Under the pieces are notes generated by a model. The model was not told where the DNA came from. It worked only from the letters and a program-made list of their open reading frames with translations, and did no database searches. From contig JAACJK010000001.1 in assembly GCA_013368325.1 (NCBI GenBank), forward strand, positions 1,674,001 through 1,738,000: a stretch of DNA of 64,000 nt. Direction: 5' to 3'. The translations under genes and the position numbers were made by a program. Within the stretch, counting starts at the first letter, position 1. Every line of letters starts with the position of its first letter. Shown piece by piece: positions 10,216 through 21,802 of the stretch. The stretch comes from Ephemerocybe angulata (taxonomy: Eukaryota; Basidiomycota; Agaricomycetes; Agaricales; Psathyrellaceae).

Positions 10216-13200
10216 TTAGTCTTTTGGACTTCGACTATCGCTAGATTTGAGACGCTTACGGTCCCTCTCATGCGACCCCGCTGGATGACGCTTAACTCCT
10301 CTCCTTCTGTCGTAGTCCCCATCATACCTTCTACTACGATCTCGACGTCCCCCACTCTGATCCCTATACTTCCTGCCTGAGTCAGGAGAAGAGGAGTAAT
10401 ATCGCCCTTTCCCGCTCTCCCGCCGAGGGTAATCATTTGCCTCTTCTGGCCGTGTTGAGGGACCCGCCCCTCCATCATCCCGATGATAGTCGTTGTATCC
10501 CATCCTTCGGCGGTGGTCATCACGACTGTCCCTGGAATACCCCCTCACACCCCGCCTTTCTCCCCGGTCAGATTTGCGACTCCTCTCACGGTAGGGGTTG
10601 GCCTCTACAACACTTCCCCTTTGCGGTTGACGGAGGTTTTCGTCTCCCGCAGCCCCGTTGCGGTGGGCGCCCTCTTTCCCTGCTGCCGCTTTTCTAACAG
10701 GCCTAGGTGAGGTGCGCACAAGTGGCTCTCGCCTCGCACCCCCATCTTCCTCACGATACTCTTCGTCAGAGCCGTCGTGCCCTCTTGTCTCCTCATGGTA
10801 CTCTTCATCAGAGCCATCGTGCCCTCTTGTCTCCTCACTATCCGATCGTGGGCCTCCGTAGACACGCTCTCGACTTGCGCTCCGTCCTCTTCCACGACGA
10901 TCTTCGTCTGACTTCTCGTACGAGGCGTTGTGCTCGTAATACTCCCCACGTTCGCGAGAACGTCCGTGTCGATAGGTGTGGCCTCCACGGTCTTCATAGT
11001 CATCGTCCGAGGCGTCATCTCGATAGCCGTTGCGTCCACGATCTTCGTCGTAGTTCTCGGAAGCGTTGCTTTCGCTAGCATTCCTGCGCCCACGAGAGGG
11101 TCCGTGTCGATAGGCGCGGCTTCCTCGATCTTTACGCCCACGATCATTTCCCCCACGCTCACGAGAACGTCCGTGTCGACTTCTGGTGCTGCCTCCCCTA
11201 TTTGGCTTCGCGTCTCGCCCGTTATCCCGCTTGGCCTGGCCAAACAGGCTCTCGTCGATCTTCCCTTCCCAATAACTCCCCTTGACGGGGGCCTGTAGGT
11301 TCCCCTCGACATCGTACTTGTAGAGTTGCAGGAGCTCGACGCCAAACCCTTTGATGATCTTGTGGTACCGAGCGCGGATTCTGGGGTCGACGGGGTTCCC
11401 GAAAGGTTCAGACGTGTCTGTCGAGACTGAATATAGAGGGGAATCTGACTTCCACAAGTAGAAGTCGAGGAGAACCTCGTCTAAAAGGCAGCCACAGTGA
11501 AGGTGATGCCGGCCCTCAGCGTCTTGGAGGTAGAACTTCAGCCATTGCGCAATCTCCAGGCGATTGGTCGCGGGACCGAGCTTGCATGCATTGTCGCTTC
11601 GCCCCTAGGCTTGCAGAACGACGGATCGCTTGCTCTTTGGAGCCAATTTGAGGATCTCTGGGGGCACTTGGCTTCCTTCCGATCGCTGGTACGGAACACC
11701 TGTAACCAGATGTCCTTTAAAGGCTGGTGGTGCCTTCTCCTTCTTCCCACCTTCCTTCTTCCCACCTTCCTTCTTCCCACCTTCCTTCTTCCCACCTTCC
11801 TTCCCACCTTCCTCAACCTGACCGGGTGTTGGATTCGCGTGCCGCTTGGCATTGTCGACATCATTCACGACGCACTGCTGATCGAGAATAGTGTGGTAAT
11901 GGCATCGGGTTGTCCACCCGGAGTCCTTGTTCTTCGGCAAGACGATGAAGAACTGGAGAGCGAATTCGAGAGAGAGGGTCCCGGCTTCTGGCAAAAACTC
12001 TTGTATGTCCTTGGCCCATCGTCGGAAGGAAGGGGGGACACCATTCCTCGATACTATGTAGTTGTGGATGACAGTAGCAGCGTCGGCTAGCCCCAGGCGT
12101 TGTGAGCATCAACACCATGTCTAGTCCTATTTGAATAACATACCTTTCAGTTCGTAAAGTTTTGCATCCTCCTCTTTCTTCTTCTTGAGTCCCGAAACCG
12201 TATGATCCTCTTCATCGTCGCTGGAAACTGTATCCCGGGCCTTCCGTGATTTGCCGCCTTTGTCGTTCAATTCGTTCAAAAGGTTCATCTTGCTATCCCC
12301 CCCGCTGAAATTCACATCTCGAGTCAGGCGTCTAAGGCCACCTTTCACCTCGTCATTGGGATCTTAGAGAGTGGTTTGGGTCAGTATCACGTTTGCGAAC
12401 ATCGTCGAAAGTCACCCACTGTGGATATCGTCTTCGTCGTCTTCGTCGTCTTCGCCCTCATCGTCGATCTCGTCAAACTCCTCGCCCGGATCGTCCTCAG
12501 AATCCTGCGATAGAGCAGCGAAGCTTTTGAATCTGTACATGGCCTTATCGGCGTCATACGGATGGAGGAAGACTTTCTTGGCCAGCTCGCGCTGACGCTC
12601 GCGCCGACGAGCCTCCTCCGCCTCCAGCTCACGCCGACGCGCCTCCTCCCCCTCCAGCTCACGCTGACGCGCCTCCTCTGCCTCCAGCTCGCGCCGACGA
12701 GCCTCCTCCGCCTCCAGCTCACGCCGACGCGCCTCCTCCCCCTCCAGCTCACGCTGACGCGCCTCCTCTGCCTCCAGCTCGCGCCGACGCGCCTCCTCCC
12801 CCTCCAGCTCACGCTGACGCGCCTCCTCTGCCTCCAGCTCGCGCCGACGCGCCTCCTCCGCCTCCAGCTCACGCCGACGAGCCTCCTCCCCCTCCAGCTC
12901 ACGCTGACGCGCCTCCTCTGCCTCCAGCTCGCGCCGACGCGCCTCCTCCGCCTCCAGCTCACGCTGACGCGCCTCCTCTGCCTCCAGCTCGCGCTGACGA
13001 GCCTCCTCCGCCTCCACCGCCTCCTTCGCCTCTCCTGAGTACTCCATCAGTTGCGATGTTATGATGGATCGTAAAAATGACACCTACCCTCAGGTTTCGG
13101 ATTCGCTTCCGCCTCCTCCCATGGCACAGGAGTAAGAGAGGACTCCCTGTTTGGTTCGGCGGGTTCTGGTTCCTCAATACCGGTCCCAACCAGTTCGATC

Positions 13201-13569
13201 GCTTTCTGGCACATTATCCTCGTCGAAACGCGTCTCTCGAGTGCTTGGCGAGTTTGCAGAATAGGCTTCTTGCCCTCAGCCTCCCGCTCTGCGATCTTCG
13301 ACTCGAATCCATTGATTTCGGCAAGTAGTTTGGCCGATATACTTTTGAGACGCGCTAGCATAGGCAAGTCAGTGTCGAACGTACGGTTGGTAGTGACAAG
13401 AGTACTCACCAGTGACGAGTTCTGCTGAGTTCGCTTCCTGGGGATACTTCTCCAGAAGGTTTTGCAGGTACTCTGTGATTGATAAGAGGGCTTTGCCTTG
13501 AAGAAGTTTGAACGTATGGGTCGTACCTTTGGACCTTTTTAGGAGATCTGCTTGATCGATTGAAGCCAT
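10216..13569 (-). CDS. Hypothetical coiled-coil and RD/RS-rich protein
   Basis: Not recognised. Exons supported by splice sites and phase: 13410..13569, 13088..13354, 12420..13034, 12144..12362 and 12086 downward. The last exon ends at 10216 and begins at about 11604. The junction between exon 5 and the last exon is uncertain: a phase-compatible 5' site exists at 11818 (CAG then GTTGAG), which would put a 15-bp repeat into an intron. From the N-terminus (MASIDQADLLKRSKGTTHTF) the protein has a helical region, then about 140 residues of tandem EEARRRELEA-type decapeptides forming a charged coiled coil, an acidic patch, and a block starting ADAATVIHNYIVSRNGVPPS. The tail of about 350 residues is rich in Arg, Asp, Ser and Glu and ends in a basic KRLKSSDSRSPKD. 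Composition suggests a nuclear, RNA- or chromatin-related protein, but that is inference. It lies inside the inverted-repeat block. Confidence 0.6.
11750..11815. repeat. 15-bp minisatellite
   Basis: About four copies of cttccttcttcccac. If translated on the minus strand it gives GGKKE repeats; alternatively it lies in an intron of the gene at 10216-13569. Confidence 0.8.
12588..13020. repeat. 30-bp minisatellite coding for coiled coil
   Basis: About 14 copies of a 30-bp unit (cctcctctgcctccagctcg and variants), coding on the minus strand for the decapeptide EEARRRELEA/EEARQRELEA. Two or three variant units alternate in higher-order blocks, for example 12610-12700 compared with 12700-12790, indicating several rounds of duplication. 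Confidence 0.9.
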
Positions 13570-13980
13570 AACTTGAGAAATTGATACGATGCTTGCAAAG
13601 AGGGACGCTACACTGTTCTTGAGTGCAAGGCTTGGTGCTATCAGTAAATCACGGCAAAATTTACACCGCGCGCCGACGCTTAGCGGAAAGAGCCGGCAGC
13701 CCGCCGACGGCCTGACCTCACAAGACTTAACCATTCGTCGCCAGGTAGACTTTCGGAAGTTTCATAAGGAACATGTAAGGAGTCGGAATGAACATTGGGG
13801 AGATAGTATAACGATGGTGGGAGTACGACAACAGGATGAATAAGGTTCGACAGCTGGCACTACTACTTCCACGTCGGGCGGCCCGGGATTGACCGTTTAC
13901 GTTTCCTACATGTCGTCAAAGGTCAAACTTGATGCAAGTAGAGTGTCGAGGAAGTCAGGGCGGAACGGTTCCCATACGTA

Positions 13981-15225
13981 TCAAAACACAAGGCTTCCGT
14001 CATGACTACGATATGGGAGCTTGGAGTCGATCCCAAGGGGACTGGTGGCACGTAGAAAGAAACACTGCTCGATCTTATCATGAGCGCTAGTATCGCTTTG
14101 CGCCATGATCGCACGTATCTTGGGTACGATGAAAGTCGAGTGCAATTTCCGCTTCTCCACAAGGCTCCAGAGATACCCTGTGGCACCGTTGACTACTTCA
14201 GCTGGCTTATATGCAAGAGCGCCTTTGTCTGCGAAGAACGTCAGAAGCGAAGATAATATGTTTGACTGCAGCAACACACAAGGTAGATTGGAGACTACAT
14301 AGCAGGTGTCAGTTACAGGACTACGCTCGTTGATGTCGAACTCACCCATGTGCCTCAGATAATAGGTCCTTCCATCTTCAGTGTCCCATACCATAAATGC
14401 CCAGTCTTTGACGATCGCGAGCAAGTCGTCGTCCCCTGGGGTGCGCGTAAATTCCTCTTCGCACAGGCGTAGATCACTTGCGTTGAGTCCGGCCCAGTAA
14501 TCGTGGACGGCTTTGAATTCTGTACCCAATACGTCAGTAAGGTGGTTTCACGCACTTCAAATCACGGACCTTCTTCATCATCTTTACGCAACACCCTGCG
14601 GTCGCACCTCCATGCTTGCCATTCCGAGCGCCGACTTTGGAGCGGGTCCTCGACTGCAGGTTCGCCAGGTTAGACAGGTCATACAGACTTCCCTGAGAGA
14701 TACATACAGTTGTGACGACCAAGGAAATCGCGCATAGCGCCATAGCCATCCCCCGAGTCCGGATCTCGGACCGTCACTGCAGATTACACAGGTTAGACAG
14801 GCTATGCAGACTTCCAGAGGCACTACATACCGCCACGGGAACCTTCAAGAGGGAAACTGGGGGCAAGCTCGTAGCCATCCTCCGTGTTCAAGGAAGCAAT
14901 GGACAGATCAGACAAGAGAATTTCGAAAGGGCAATCGGGGTCTATGGTCCAAGCCCATCCAAATTCCGCTCCGGGAGTGAATTCTCCACGGTCGTTCCTC
15001 AACGGGCACCTCGGTCGTATACCAAATGGAGAGTGGTGGCGTAGAAAGAGGCAGCGCGACACAGGTCGATCATCCAATTCATCCCTGGCCTTCGACACAA
15101 TCGCATCCATTCTGGGACTTATATGCGTCGAGTGCCACGGACGCCTCACGACTAGGCACTTGAGATATTCTCGGGCCGAAACTCGAACCTCGTCGGGCTG
15201 GACTAGAAGGACACCCGGACCTGTC
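13981..15225 (-). CDS. Tandem-duplicated hypothetical protein (5' end unresolved)
   Basis: Unknown family. Phase-consistent exons are 13981..14294, 14346..14519, 14570..14653, 14708..14776 and 14831..about 15225; no start codon could be fixed. The last two exons contain DDDLLAIVKDWA and DTEDGRTYYLRHM and end in EQCFFLRATSPLGIDS. The first exon carries a diverged second copy of the C-terminal part (SRCLFLRHHSPFGIRPRC; HSTHISPRMDAI beside HSTFIVPKIRAI), so the locus is an internal or tandem duplication. The introns 14654..14707 and 14777..14830 are both 54 nt and similar in sequence, meaning an exon-intron pair was duplicated. A third relative is at 19.7-19.85 kb. The frame upstream of 15225 meets stops, so the first copy may be decayed. 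No function is suggested by any motif. Confidence 0.45.
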
Positions 15226-15425
15226 TCTTTTCAGAATGTCGTCTTACGTTGTGAAAATCGAAGTACGTACACTGATCTCCGTTGGCGCCTCCGACTACAC
15301 ATGGCAGGAAGTAAGAATTGTGATGAGATGAACTTGTGGGAAGTAGACCGTCGCTGCGCGCGGCAAAAACCGAGGCCATTCCTAGTCATGAATTGGATAT
15401 CCTCCCAATATCCTCCAGCCTAAGG

Positions 15426-17100
15426 CCTTTAGAAACTCCCTGCTACACGGGTAACAGAATACTGCATATGCCGCACATTGTACCACTGTTTTCACTTGAA
15501 ACCAGATCCCATGCTATTATTGAGGTTATTGAGATAGGTACGGAGCCATATGCCAGCACTGTGCAGCATGTATGATGATGTGCCATATGCATGATCCATG
15601 CATGCTTGTGTTCTGCTAGAAGTACAATTTTCTTGAACTTTTGGGAAGAGGACAGGGGTGTGAAAGCCTGTAATTGTTACATGAAGAACCTAGAAGAGGT
15701 AGTGTGAGTTTTGAGAGCCGATTTGGGACGGGATCGCGGTGTAATCAGCCGTTTATAGAGTTAAGCGCCGAACTATAATTAGGCGCTTGTGCGCGATTTC
15801 GGAGATCTCACGTTTATGTTACCGAATTTTGCATTTAGCACGTTCAGAGATGCCCACACATAAACCCTGGAATGCTAAGAGTACGACTGAAATGCAATAT
15901 CAGACAAAGACATTCTCAAATGTATTTACAAACTTGAGCTATAGCTATCCATTGCCCACAAGTCTATTTTCGGGGTATCCAAGGTTTCGCGAACATCGCA
16001 TGGATCTGAACTAGTCCAGTCTCGGAGAGGGAGAGCCGACTCGCACTGGGCCCAGCTGACCGACGACTCGGACGAGTGCGTCCGGTGGTACGGCGCGTAG
16101 ACTGCGGGTGCACGGTCAGTATTTCATGGTCCTGCTATTGTGACTGCACTTGCCCTTTTTCTAGTCGCGCCACGCTTCCATCCCCGCCCCAGAGGTGATG
16201 TACTCGCCGAGGAAACGGTCTGGGAGTAATTAATTCGAGAGGTCCGTCAGCGCGTCCTTTGTTGACTAATGCGTCGACTTACCTCTGGCTGGCGATCATC
16301 ACCTATCACCTATCACCTAGCCTGTCATCGATCACCCTACACCCATCGCACGGCGCCCACGGTGTCTCAAGCCCGTCGTTTCCCGTGGTCCCAGCACTGT
16401 TCCGGACATCGATCACAGCAGCAATGCTTAAAGAAGATGAAACTACGGTCAGTCCATTGCTCACATCGACAGTTTGAATCCTAGACTCACTTTACTCCAG
16501 GGAACTCGAGCTAAGACGTCGTCGATGACCCAGAGAGCAGGGCTTGAGATCGCGTCCAGCGAGGACGACGACCCTGCAACCATGAACAGGTGTCAGTAAG
16601 CGTGTCCTTCATTAACGGTCGCGTCAGCTGACCTCCGGCCCTCAATCCTAATCAATCAGTCCTATGCAACGATGGTGGCATGGCGTAGACACTGGGCGGT
16701 ATAGTAAACAGGTGGCCCAGCTACGAAAGGGTGAGGTTACTATTGGTGTCTAGTCGGAGTGAAACCCGGTCATGCTCCTTGGCTCTCGCACCTATCCCAA
16801 TTGAACCCATGGCTCTCACACCCATGAGTCCGAATTGAACCCAAGGGCGAATATCCTCCGCTCTCGTAGGTCCATGTGCTGGGTACATGTATTGTTGGCG
16901 TCTGAGCTGAGACGTGGATGTGAAGTTTGAACGAGGTCAGTCTTAATTCATATCTTGGCACCACAACGTACTCACCATCACCATTTGCCAGCCATGCGTC
17001 GGCGTCCATCGATTTCGTTCCAGTGAGACGTAGGGCATCCTACCTAGCTTGCGCTTACATCGCGGTCACTTGAACGCCGTGCGGTGACCGTACCCCACAG
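15426..17100. other. No confident gene
   Basis: Short open frames only. The stretch contains one copy (about 16029-16130) of a segment repeated near 18649-18745. A possible small spliced plus-strand frame around 16424-16590 (MLKEDETT, then GTRAKTSSMTQRAG) is too short to support a gene. Confidence 0.5.
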
Positions 17101-17693
17101 ATGCCTCTCGCTCGGTACGCCGTTGTACTGTCAATCATGTTCGCCGGTACGGGCTTCGCAGAATCGCGCTACAAGACGTCGTCTGGACCGCGTGCAAACC
17201 GTGTGACGTGTCTAGTGAAGGTAAGCCTTTGTCAGTTTCGTTGGGAATATTCACTCACCAGCTAAGCACACCCGCAGAGTCGTGTTGCGAGATGTCACCG
17301 GCTCAGCGCGTCCCAAAGTCGTGCTTACCCGTTGCAGTCGTTCAGGCGGCGTCCCGCTCAAGTCCGTGCTCCCGCTGTTCACCCTTGGAAGTTGGCGGGC
17401 GCACGCGCATGCGGCGCTCGGGCGACGGCGAGACGTCCGAGTACGACGAGTGGCGCGAGTGCAGCTTGGACGAGCTCGTGCTGCTTGTGCTTGCGTTGCG
17501 GCGAGAGCGAGTGCGGGGACTGTACCAGGTCTTGCAAGAACGATGGCAGAACCGGCGCGGGAACGTGCACCTGCTGGGTGTGCGGCGTCGAGGTGCGCGA
17601 GATTCCGGCGAATGGGTGGCGCGACTGCTGCTGGTCTGGGTGCTGCTGGAACGAGAGATGCTGTTGCTGATACAACATCCTCTGTCCGTGTGA
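17101..17693 (+). CDS. Possible small secreted protein (weak)
   Basis: Exon 17101..17220 opens with MPLARYAVVLSIMFAGTGFA, which looks like a signal peptide with an Ala cleavage site. It joins in phase to 17262..17693 through a 41-nt GT-AG intron, giving 183 residues with several Cys (SCCEMSP, SPCSRCSP, RECSLDE) and then a hydrophobic/Arg-rich tail. The region is GC-rich and open in several frames on both strands (17251-17904 and 17342-18091 on minus). A minus-strand frame reading MLYQQQHLSFQQHPDQQQ looks equally protein-like. No known family. It may be a chance open frame. Confidence 0.22.
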
Positions 17694-19480
17694 CGCCGGC
17701 GCGATATTTGCTCTGTGCCGGACTCGGAGAGGTCGATTTGGAACAGACACGTTTCTGCTGAACGAACGAGTGTGAGTAAGCTCTCGGGGGAGGTGACTGG
17801 TGATTGTACTGACCTTCCGACAGGTGAGTTCTCGCGGGAGTGCATCGGACCTCGACAGTGGGCGGACCAGACGTGTGGACGGAGTCCTCCAATAGCGTCT
17901 TCATGCATCAATGGCGAGGAGGGTCGAAAGCTAGACGAAGGTACGTCAGTAAGTACTAAGTGAACGTCCAGGATGAATATAACGATAAGCTTACATTGAC
18001 TCGCGCTTACGCACCCCTCCATTCCCCGAGCACGCGCATACCCCATGGAGAGTTGACTGTGTGCTTTGAGACCACTCCTAAGCCAAGGCATTGAGACCTC
18101 GCACGAAGCGAGTTTCGAGAAGGACGAAACATAAATGCCTGCAGCGCAAGTCCAGCATTAGCGGGCGGCCCGATGAGAATGAGAGGCGTAACACACCTCG
18201 AAGTCTCGCGCATCTCGCCCGGCAGCTACCACCGCGCTCGCTCGTCCTCCCCGAACCCTGTAATCCTAATCGTGCATCGCCGCTTATACCCCGCCCTGCT
18301 CTACTGCCGGTCGTACTTTGGCCACGCACCGTTTTCCCCGCTGTCCTCCATCGACATCGATGCGATGGAAGCGTGCTCTACGTGTAGTCGGGCTCGGATA
18401 GATACTATAGCTAGGGCTAGGTTAGTTGTTGCCCTTGTAGCCAGTGCAAGAGTGAGAAGCTTACCTTCAGAAAACAATCTAGATGCACATTTGCGTGTGA
18501 GACGCAACGAAACGGCCGATCACCGGCGGATTCCCTTCAAAAGGACGACAGAGGCGGTCAACGCGGAGGGGTCCTGGGCGGGTGGTGCTGGCAGGGTGCT
18601 CTGCGGTTTTGTTGGTACTGATGGTCTTCTAGAGCAGTGGGCTCAGAGTGGGAGAGCCGACATGCTCTGGGCCTCTGGCATAGTCGACTGACGCAGCGCA
18701 CGCCCAGTGGTACGGGGGATAGCCTACTGGTGCACGGTCAGTATTTCGTCAGCTCTCCCAAAGCCCCAACACCTCCCCTTCCCCCACACCCAGCTCCCAA
18801 TCCAACCGCCAGGAACTCGCGGCCGATTAACCTGGATTTTCTGCAGACGGGGAACATCTGTGCGTTGGTAAGCAATGGTTGTATACAATGGCCAGAGATG
18901 TACTGACCTATTCACACACACAAGCCATCCACGTCGATCTACCGAGTCAGTGCTTGGCGGCACCGAGAAAGCCCGCCTCTCAATACGTGCACCATTGTTG
19001 TCGTTGCATCCAGCCAGCGCGATGTCGTCCCATGCAGTCGAATCAACGACGGCTTGTGTCGCCGTGCGCCACGTCGAACTGCGCCGATGATTGGCGTCCT
19101 TGGTGTGGCGCCGTCTGGGCTCCCGTCAAGTTGAGGTGAGTACATCGTCATCTTCGTGGTTTGTGGGTTTTGGGTGTCGCTGACGTCGTCGTGGCGCTCG
19201 AAGCGGGAGGGCCAAGGTGGGAGTGATCTCGTTGGGCTCTGGGGCTTGCTGTTCAAGGTTTTCGTCAGTGCTGGGAGGATGGATTCATCATGATAGTTGC
19301 GGGATGGTGGTGGGAGGGAGTGCACATGGATGTCGAGGAGAAGCGGTGAGAAGCGGCGCCATCATCGCTGGATCAGGATTTTCAGCTAGCCGATTGCTGG
19401 CGAATATCCTGGATTGGCGAACAATTGGGATGTAACTATTAATGCACTGCACTACATTAAGATAAGTATGTCTATTGTAG
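17694..19480. other. No confident gene; contains duplicated segment
   Basis: Short frames only. 18649-18745 resembles 16029-16130 (shared gggagagccgac, ctgggcc, gtggtacgg, ggtgcacggtcagtatttc). Splice-like GTCAGT and CTGAC strings recur, but no chain of exons could be built. Confidence 0.5.
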
Positions 19481-19484
19481 TCCC

Positions 19485-19853
19485 TTAGATGCATATTAGT
19501 GTTGTGAACGAATAGAACTGTAACTTGGAAAAAGAAATGAAGTGGCCGTACTGGGCCTTGAACCCTAGAGCTCTTGGGAACTTGGACTTGGCAATGCATG
19601 TGACTTGAAAGTCACGTTGCTTTATTTCCGGAAATTGCTTGGCGCTTTTTCCGCCGCGGAAAGTACCCGATTCCATAAATGGCCTCGGAACAGAAAAGAA
19701 CTCACGGCTGAGACGATAGGCAAATGACCTTCCGTCTTCTGTCCAATAAGTCTCTCGGGCCCATTGCTTGGCAATGGCGACGAGATCATCATCAGACGAC
19801 TTGCGACGCAGCTCGGAGAGGCAGGCTTTTATGTCTTGCTTTATGTTTTCCAT
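19485..19853 (-). CDS. Hypothetical protein, third member of DDDL/TEDGR family
   Basis: First exon 19706..19853 starts with MENIKQDIKACLSELRRK and contains DDDLVAIAKQWA and WTEDGRSFAYRLS. It matches DDDLLAIVKDWA / DTEDGRTYYLRHM of the locus at 14346-14519 and is likewise followed at once by a GTGAGTTC splice donor. The continuation beyond the donor is not resolved; reading straight through gives a different, probably intronic, sequence up to 19485. No known function. It may be a fragment left by duplication within the repeat-rich block. Confidence 0.4.
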   Translation of the reverse strand: MENIKQDIKACLSELRRKSSDDDLVAIAKQWARETYWTEDGRSFAYRLSREFFSVPRPFMESGTFRGGKSAKQFPEIKQRDFQVTCIAKSKFPRALGFKAQYGHFISFSKLQFYSFTTLICI

Positions 19854-20011
19854 GGTCGAGATGATGGTGGGTCGAGCGAAAAATGTTACTGATCCAGGTG
19901 CCGCGGAAGGTCGGCTCCGCTCGGCTCCGGGAAAGTGCAGAATAAGCGTAGCATAGGCGCCATGCAGTATATTACTTTTCATCCAAATATATGTTCTTGT
20001 TAGTCTAGAGG

Positions 20012-20085
20012 TTGCATGCGGTCGGTGGCTCAGACGTGAGGGCTGCAAGATCGAATCCCGGCCTTGCCGGCATATGTCCCTTTTT
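20012..20085 (+). other. tRNA-like sequence with Pol III-type boxes (weak)
   Basis: ggtggctcagacgtgagggc resembles an A box (D-arm), and gatcgaatccc, about 20 nt further on, resembles a B box (T-arm). A run of seven T follows at 20079-20085. No complete cloverleaf could be drawn, so it is a tRNA relic or SINE head rather than a functional tRNA. Confidence 0.25.
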
Positions 20086-20379
20086 TTATGATCAGCTATG
20101 TATGACAGACTACAGTACAATCCCCGACTCACGAAGCATTCCAGCGGGACTGCATGAGTATTTTTTGACTGTTGACTGAAGGAGTCCGTACCTGTGGCCA
20201 TACAACGCAGGTACGATTACAAGGGTGTGCTGTGGTGTGGGTTCTGGGTTACAGACTGACGACTCGGACCTGAATGCCGGCCGCCTCTCTGAAGTCGAAT
20301 CCGACGCTTTCTCACAAAGGGAAAATATTTAATAGCACCCTAGTAGCTTCTTAGGTGCTCCCCACTCACCCTCCCACCG

Positions 20380-21620
20380 TCTGGTAGTAGGGCGTAAGGA
20401 ACGCAGGCACTCGAGTTCCTTGTGTCACTGACGCGGACGTGTTACTGACCTGCGCTAACATTTAACTTTCCCCGTCTACGCTCTCGGCCTTGGTCTCCTA
20501 ATTTTACCCCGCAATACTCCAGTGATTGTCGACTCCTTACTTGCCTACCTTTGAGTGCTGTGGCATGAGGCCAAACGCGAGCAGTAGAGTTCATTGTCCC
20601 GTCACTGATATGCATATGTTACTGACCGTTTTGCCCAGCTATCTACATTCCCCACCCCATACCACCTCCTCTCTGGGACATTAATAGTATGGAATACAAG
20701 GTCTCACTTTTATCACCACATATGCCAGATTTTCCCCTGACCATGTTGAGAAGGTGGATAGGATGTCTTCGCTCAAGATGTGTTCGAGGATCAACTTGAT
20801 CCAAATGATGTAGGACGTACTGCACGAAGTCGCTCTACTTTGCTTCAGAGCAGCGGCAGTCCGAGCTTATGACTTTCTTTAATACATTTAAATTTTAATT
20901 CTTATACTATACACCCCTGAAGGAGATGGCGTGTGGAGTATGGGGTGCGCAAGGCATCTGGGTTCACTGGGACCAGACATGTTCCTGATGTTTTAGTTGC
21001 CGCCTTCCTGTCCGACCTCCCAATCTGCTTTCTCACAAAGGTCCGGTCCCCATTAGAAATAGGTAAATATGTCCTAATAGGTGTTCATTACTCCATGTTT
21101 AACTCTTGGGTTGTACATGTAAGGCTAAACGCAGGGAGAGGAGTTTATTGTGCCGTCACTGACACGAAGATGTTACTGACCCGCGCCACCCAGACATGAA
21201 TATCTGGCTTTCCCCGCCTACGCTCTGGGCCGTTGGCGCTGGTAATGCTCAGGGGTATTCTTGCATGCATATTCTCTGTATAGTCTTACTGTCAGGGGGT
21301 ATGGTGTAAGGCCAAACTCAGGCTGAAGGATTTATCGTGCCGTAACTGACACGGCGGTGTTACTGACCCGTGCCCCCAGCGATGAACATATCGATTTCTC
21401 CACCTATTTCCTAGGCCGTTCTCCCTGAGAAAAATATATGGTTTTATACTTCCTGTTCACTATCTACAACCTGACTCTTGGGTGACATGGCATGAAGGGG
21501 AACGCAGGCAGACGTGGATATTGTGCCGTCACTGACCCTGAAGTGTTACTGACCCACGCACCTCTGCTATCGATATATCGCTTTCCCCGTCTGCGCTCCG
21601 AGTCGTTGGCACTGGGAATG
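20380..21620. repeat. Diverged tandem repeat, spacing about 185 bp
   Basis: A motif of the form ggc-aa-cgcaggc ... gtgccgtcactgac ... gtgttactgacc ... ctttccccgtctacgctc recurs near 20396, 20566, 21118, 21304 and 21490. The spacings are 170, 552 (three times 184), 186 and 186. Two intermediate copies at about 20750 and 20934 would be decayed. The sequence is unrelated by eye to the 186-bp satellite of the inverted-repeat arms, but the period is nearly equal. Confidence 0.65.
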
Positions 21621-21802
21621 CTCCAGAATGCTCTCGTGGATGTCTATTTCCTCCAGTTATCGGTCCCCCATCTGTCGCCATTTCTTATCAAAGCCCCAAG
21701 TCTAGCAGTACATATCACACAATAGATTCGTCGTTCGGCTGGTTCGCTCACTACGGGCAAGACAACTTAATTCACCAAGAAGTCGTAATTGAGGGTCTGA
21801 TT

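Noticed and set aside
17251..18091. Overlapping minus-strand open frames of 217 and 249 codons
   Set aside because: GC-rich stretch open in several frames at once, low-complexity translations, no domain and no supporting splice chain.
19560..19640. tRNA on the minus strand (gggttcaaggccc resembles a T arm)
   Set aside because: No acceptor stem or seven-base anticodon loop can be formed.
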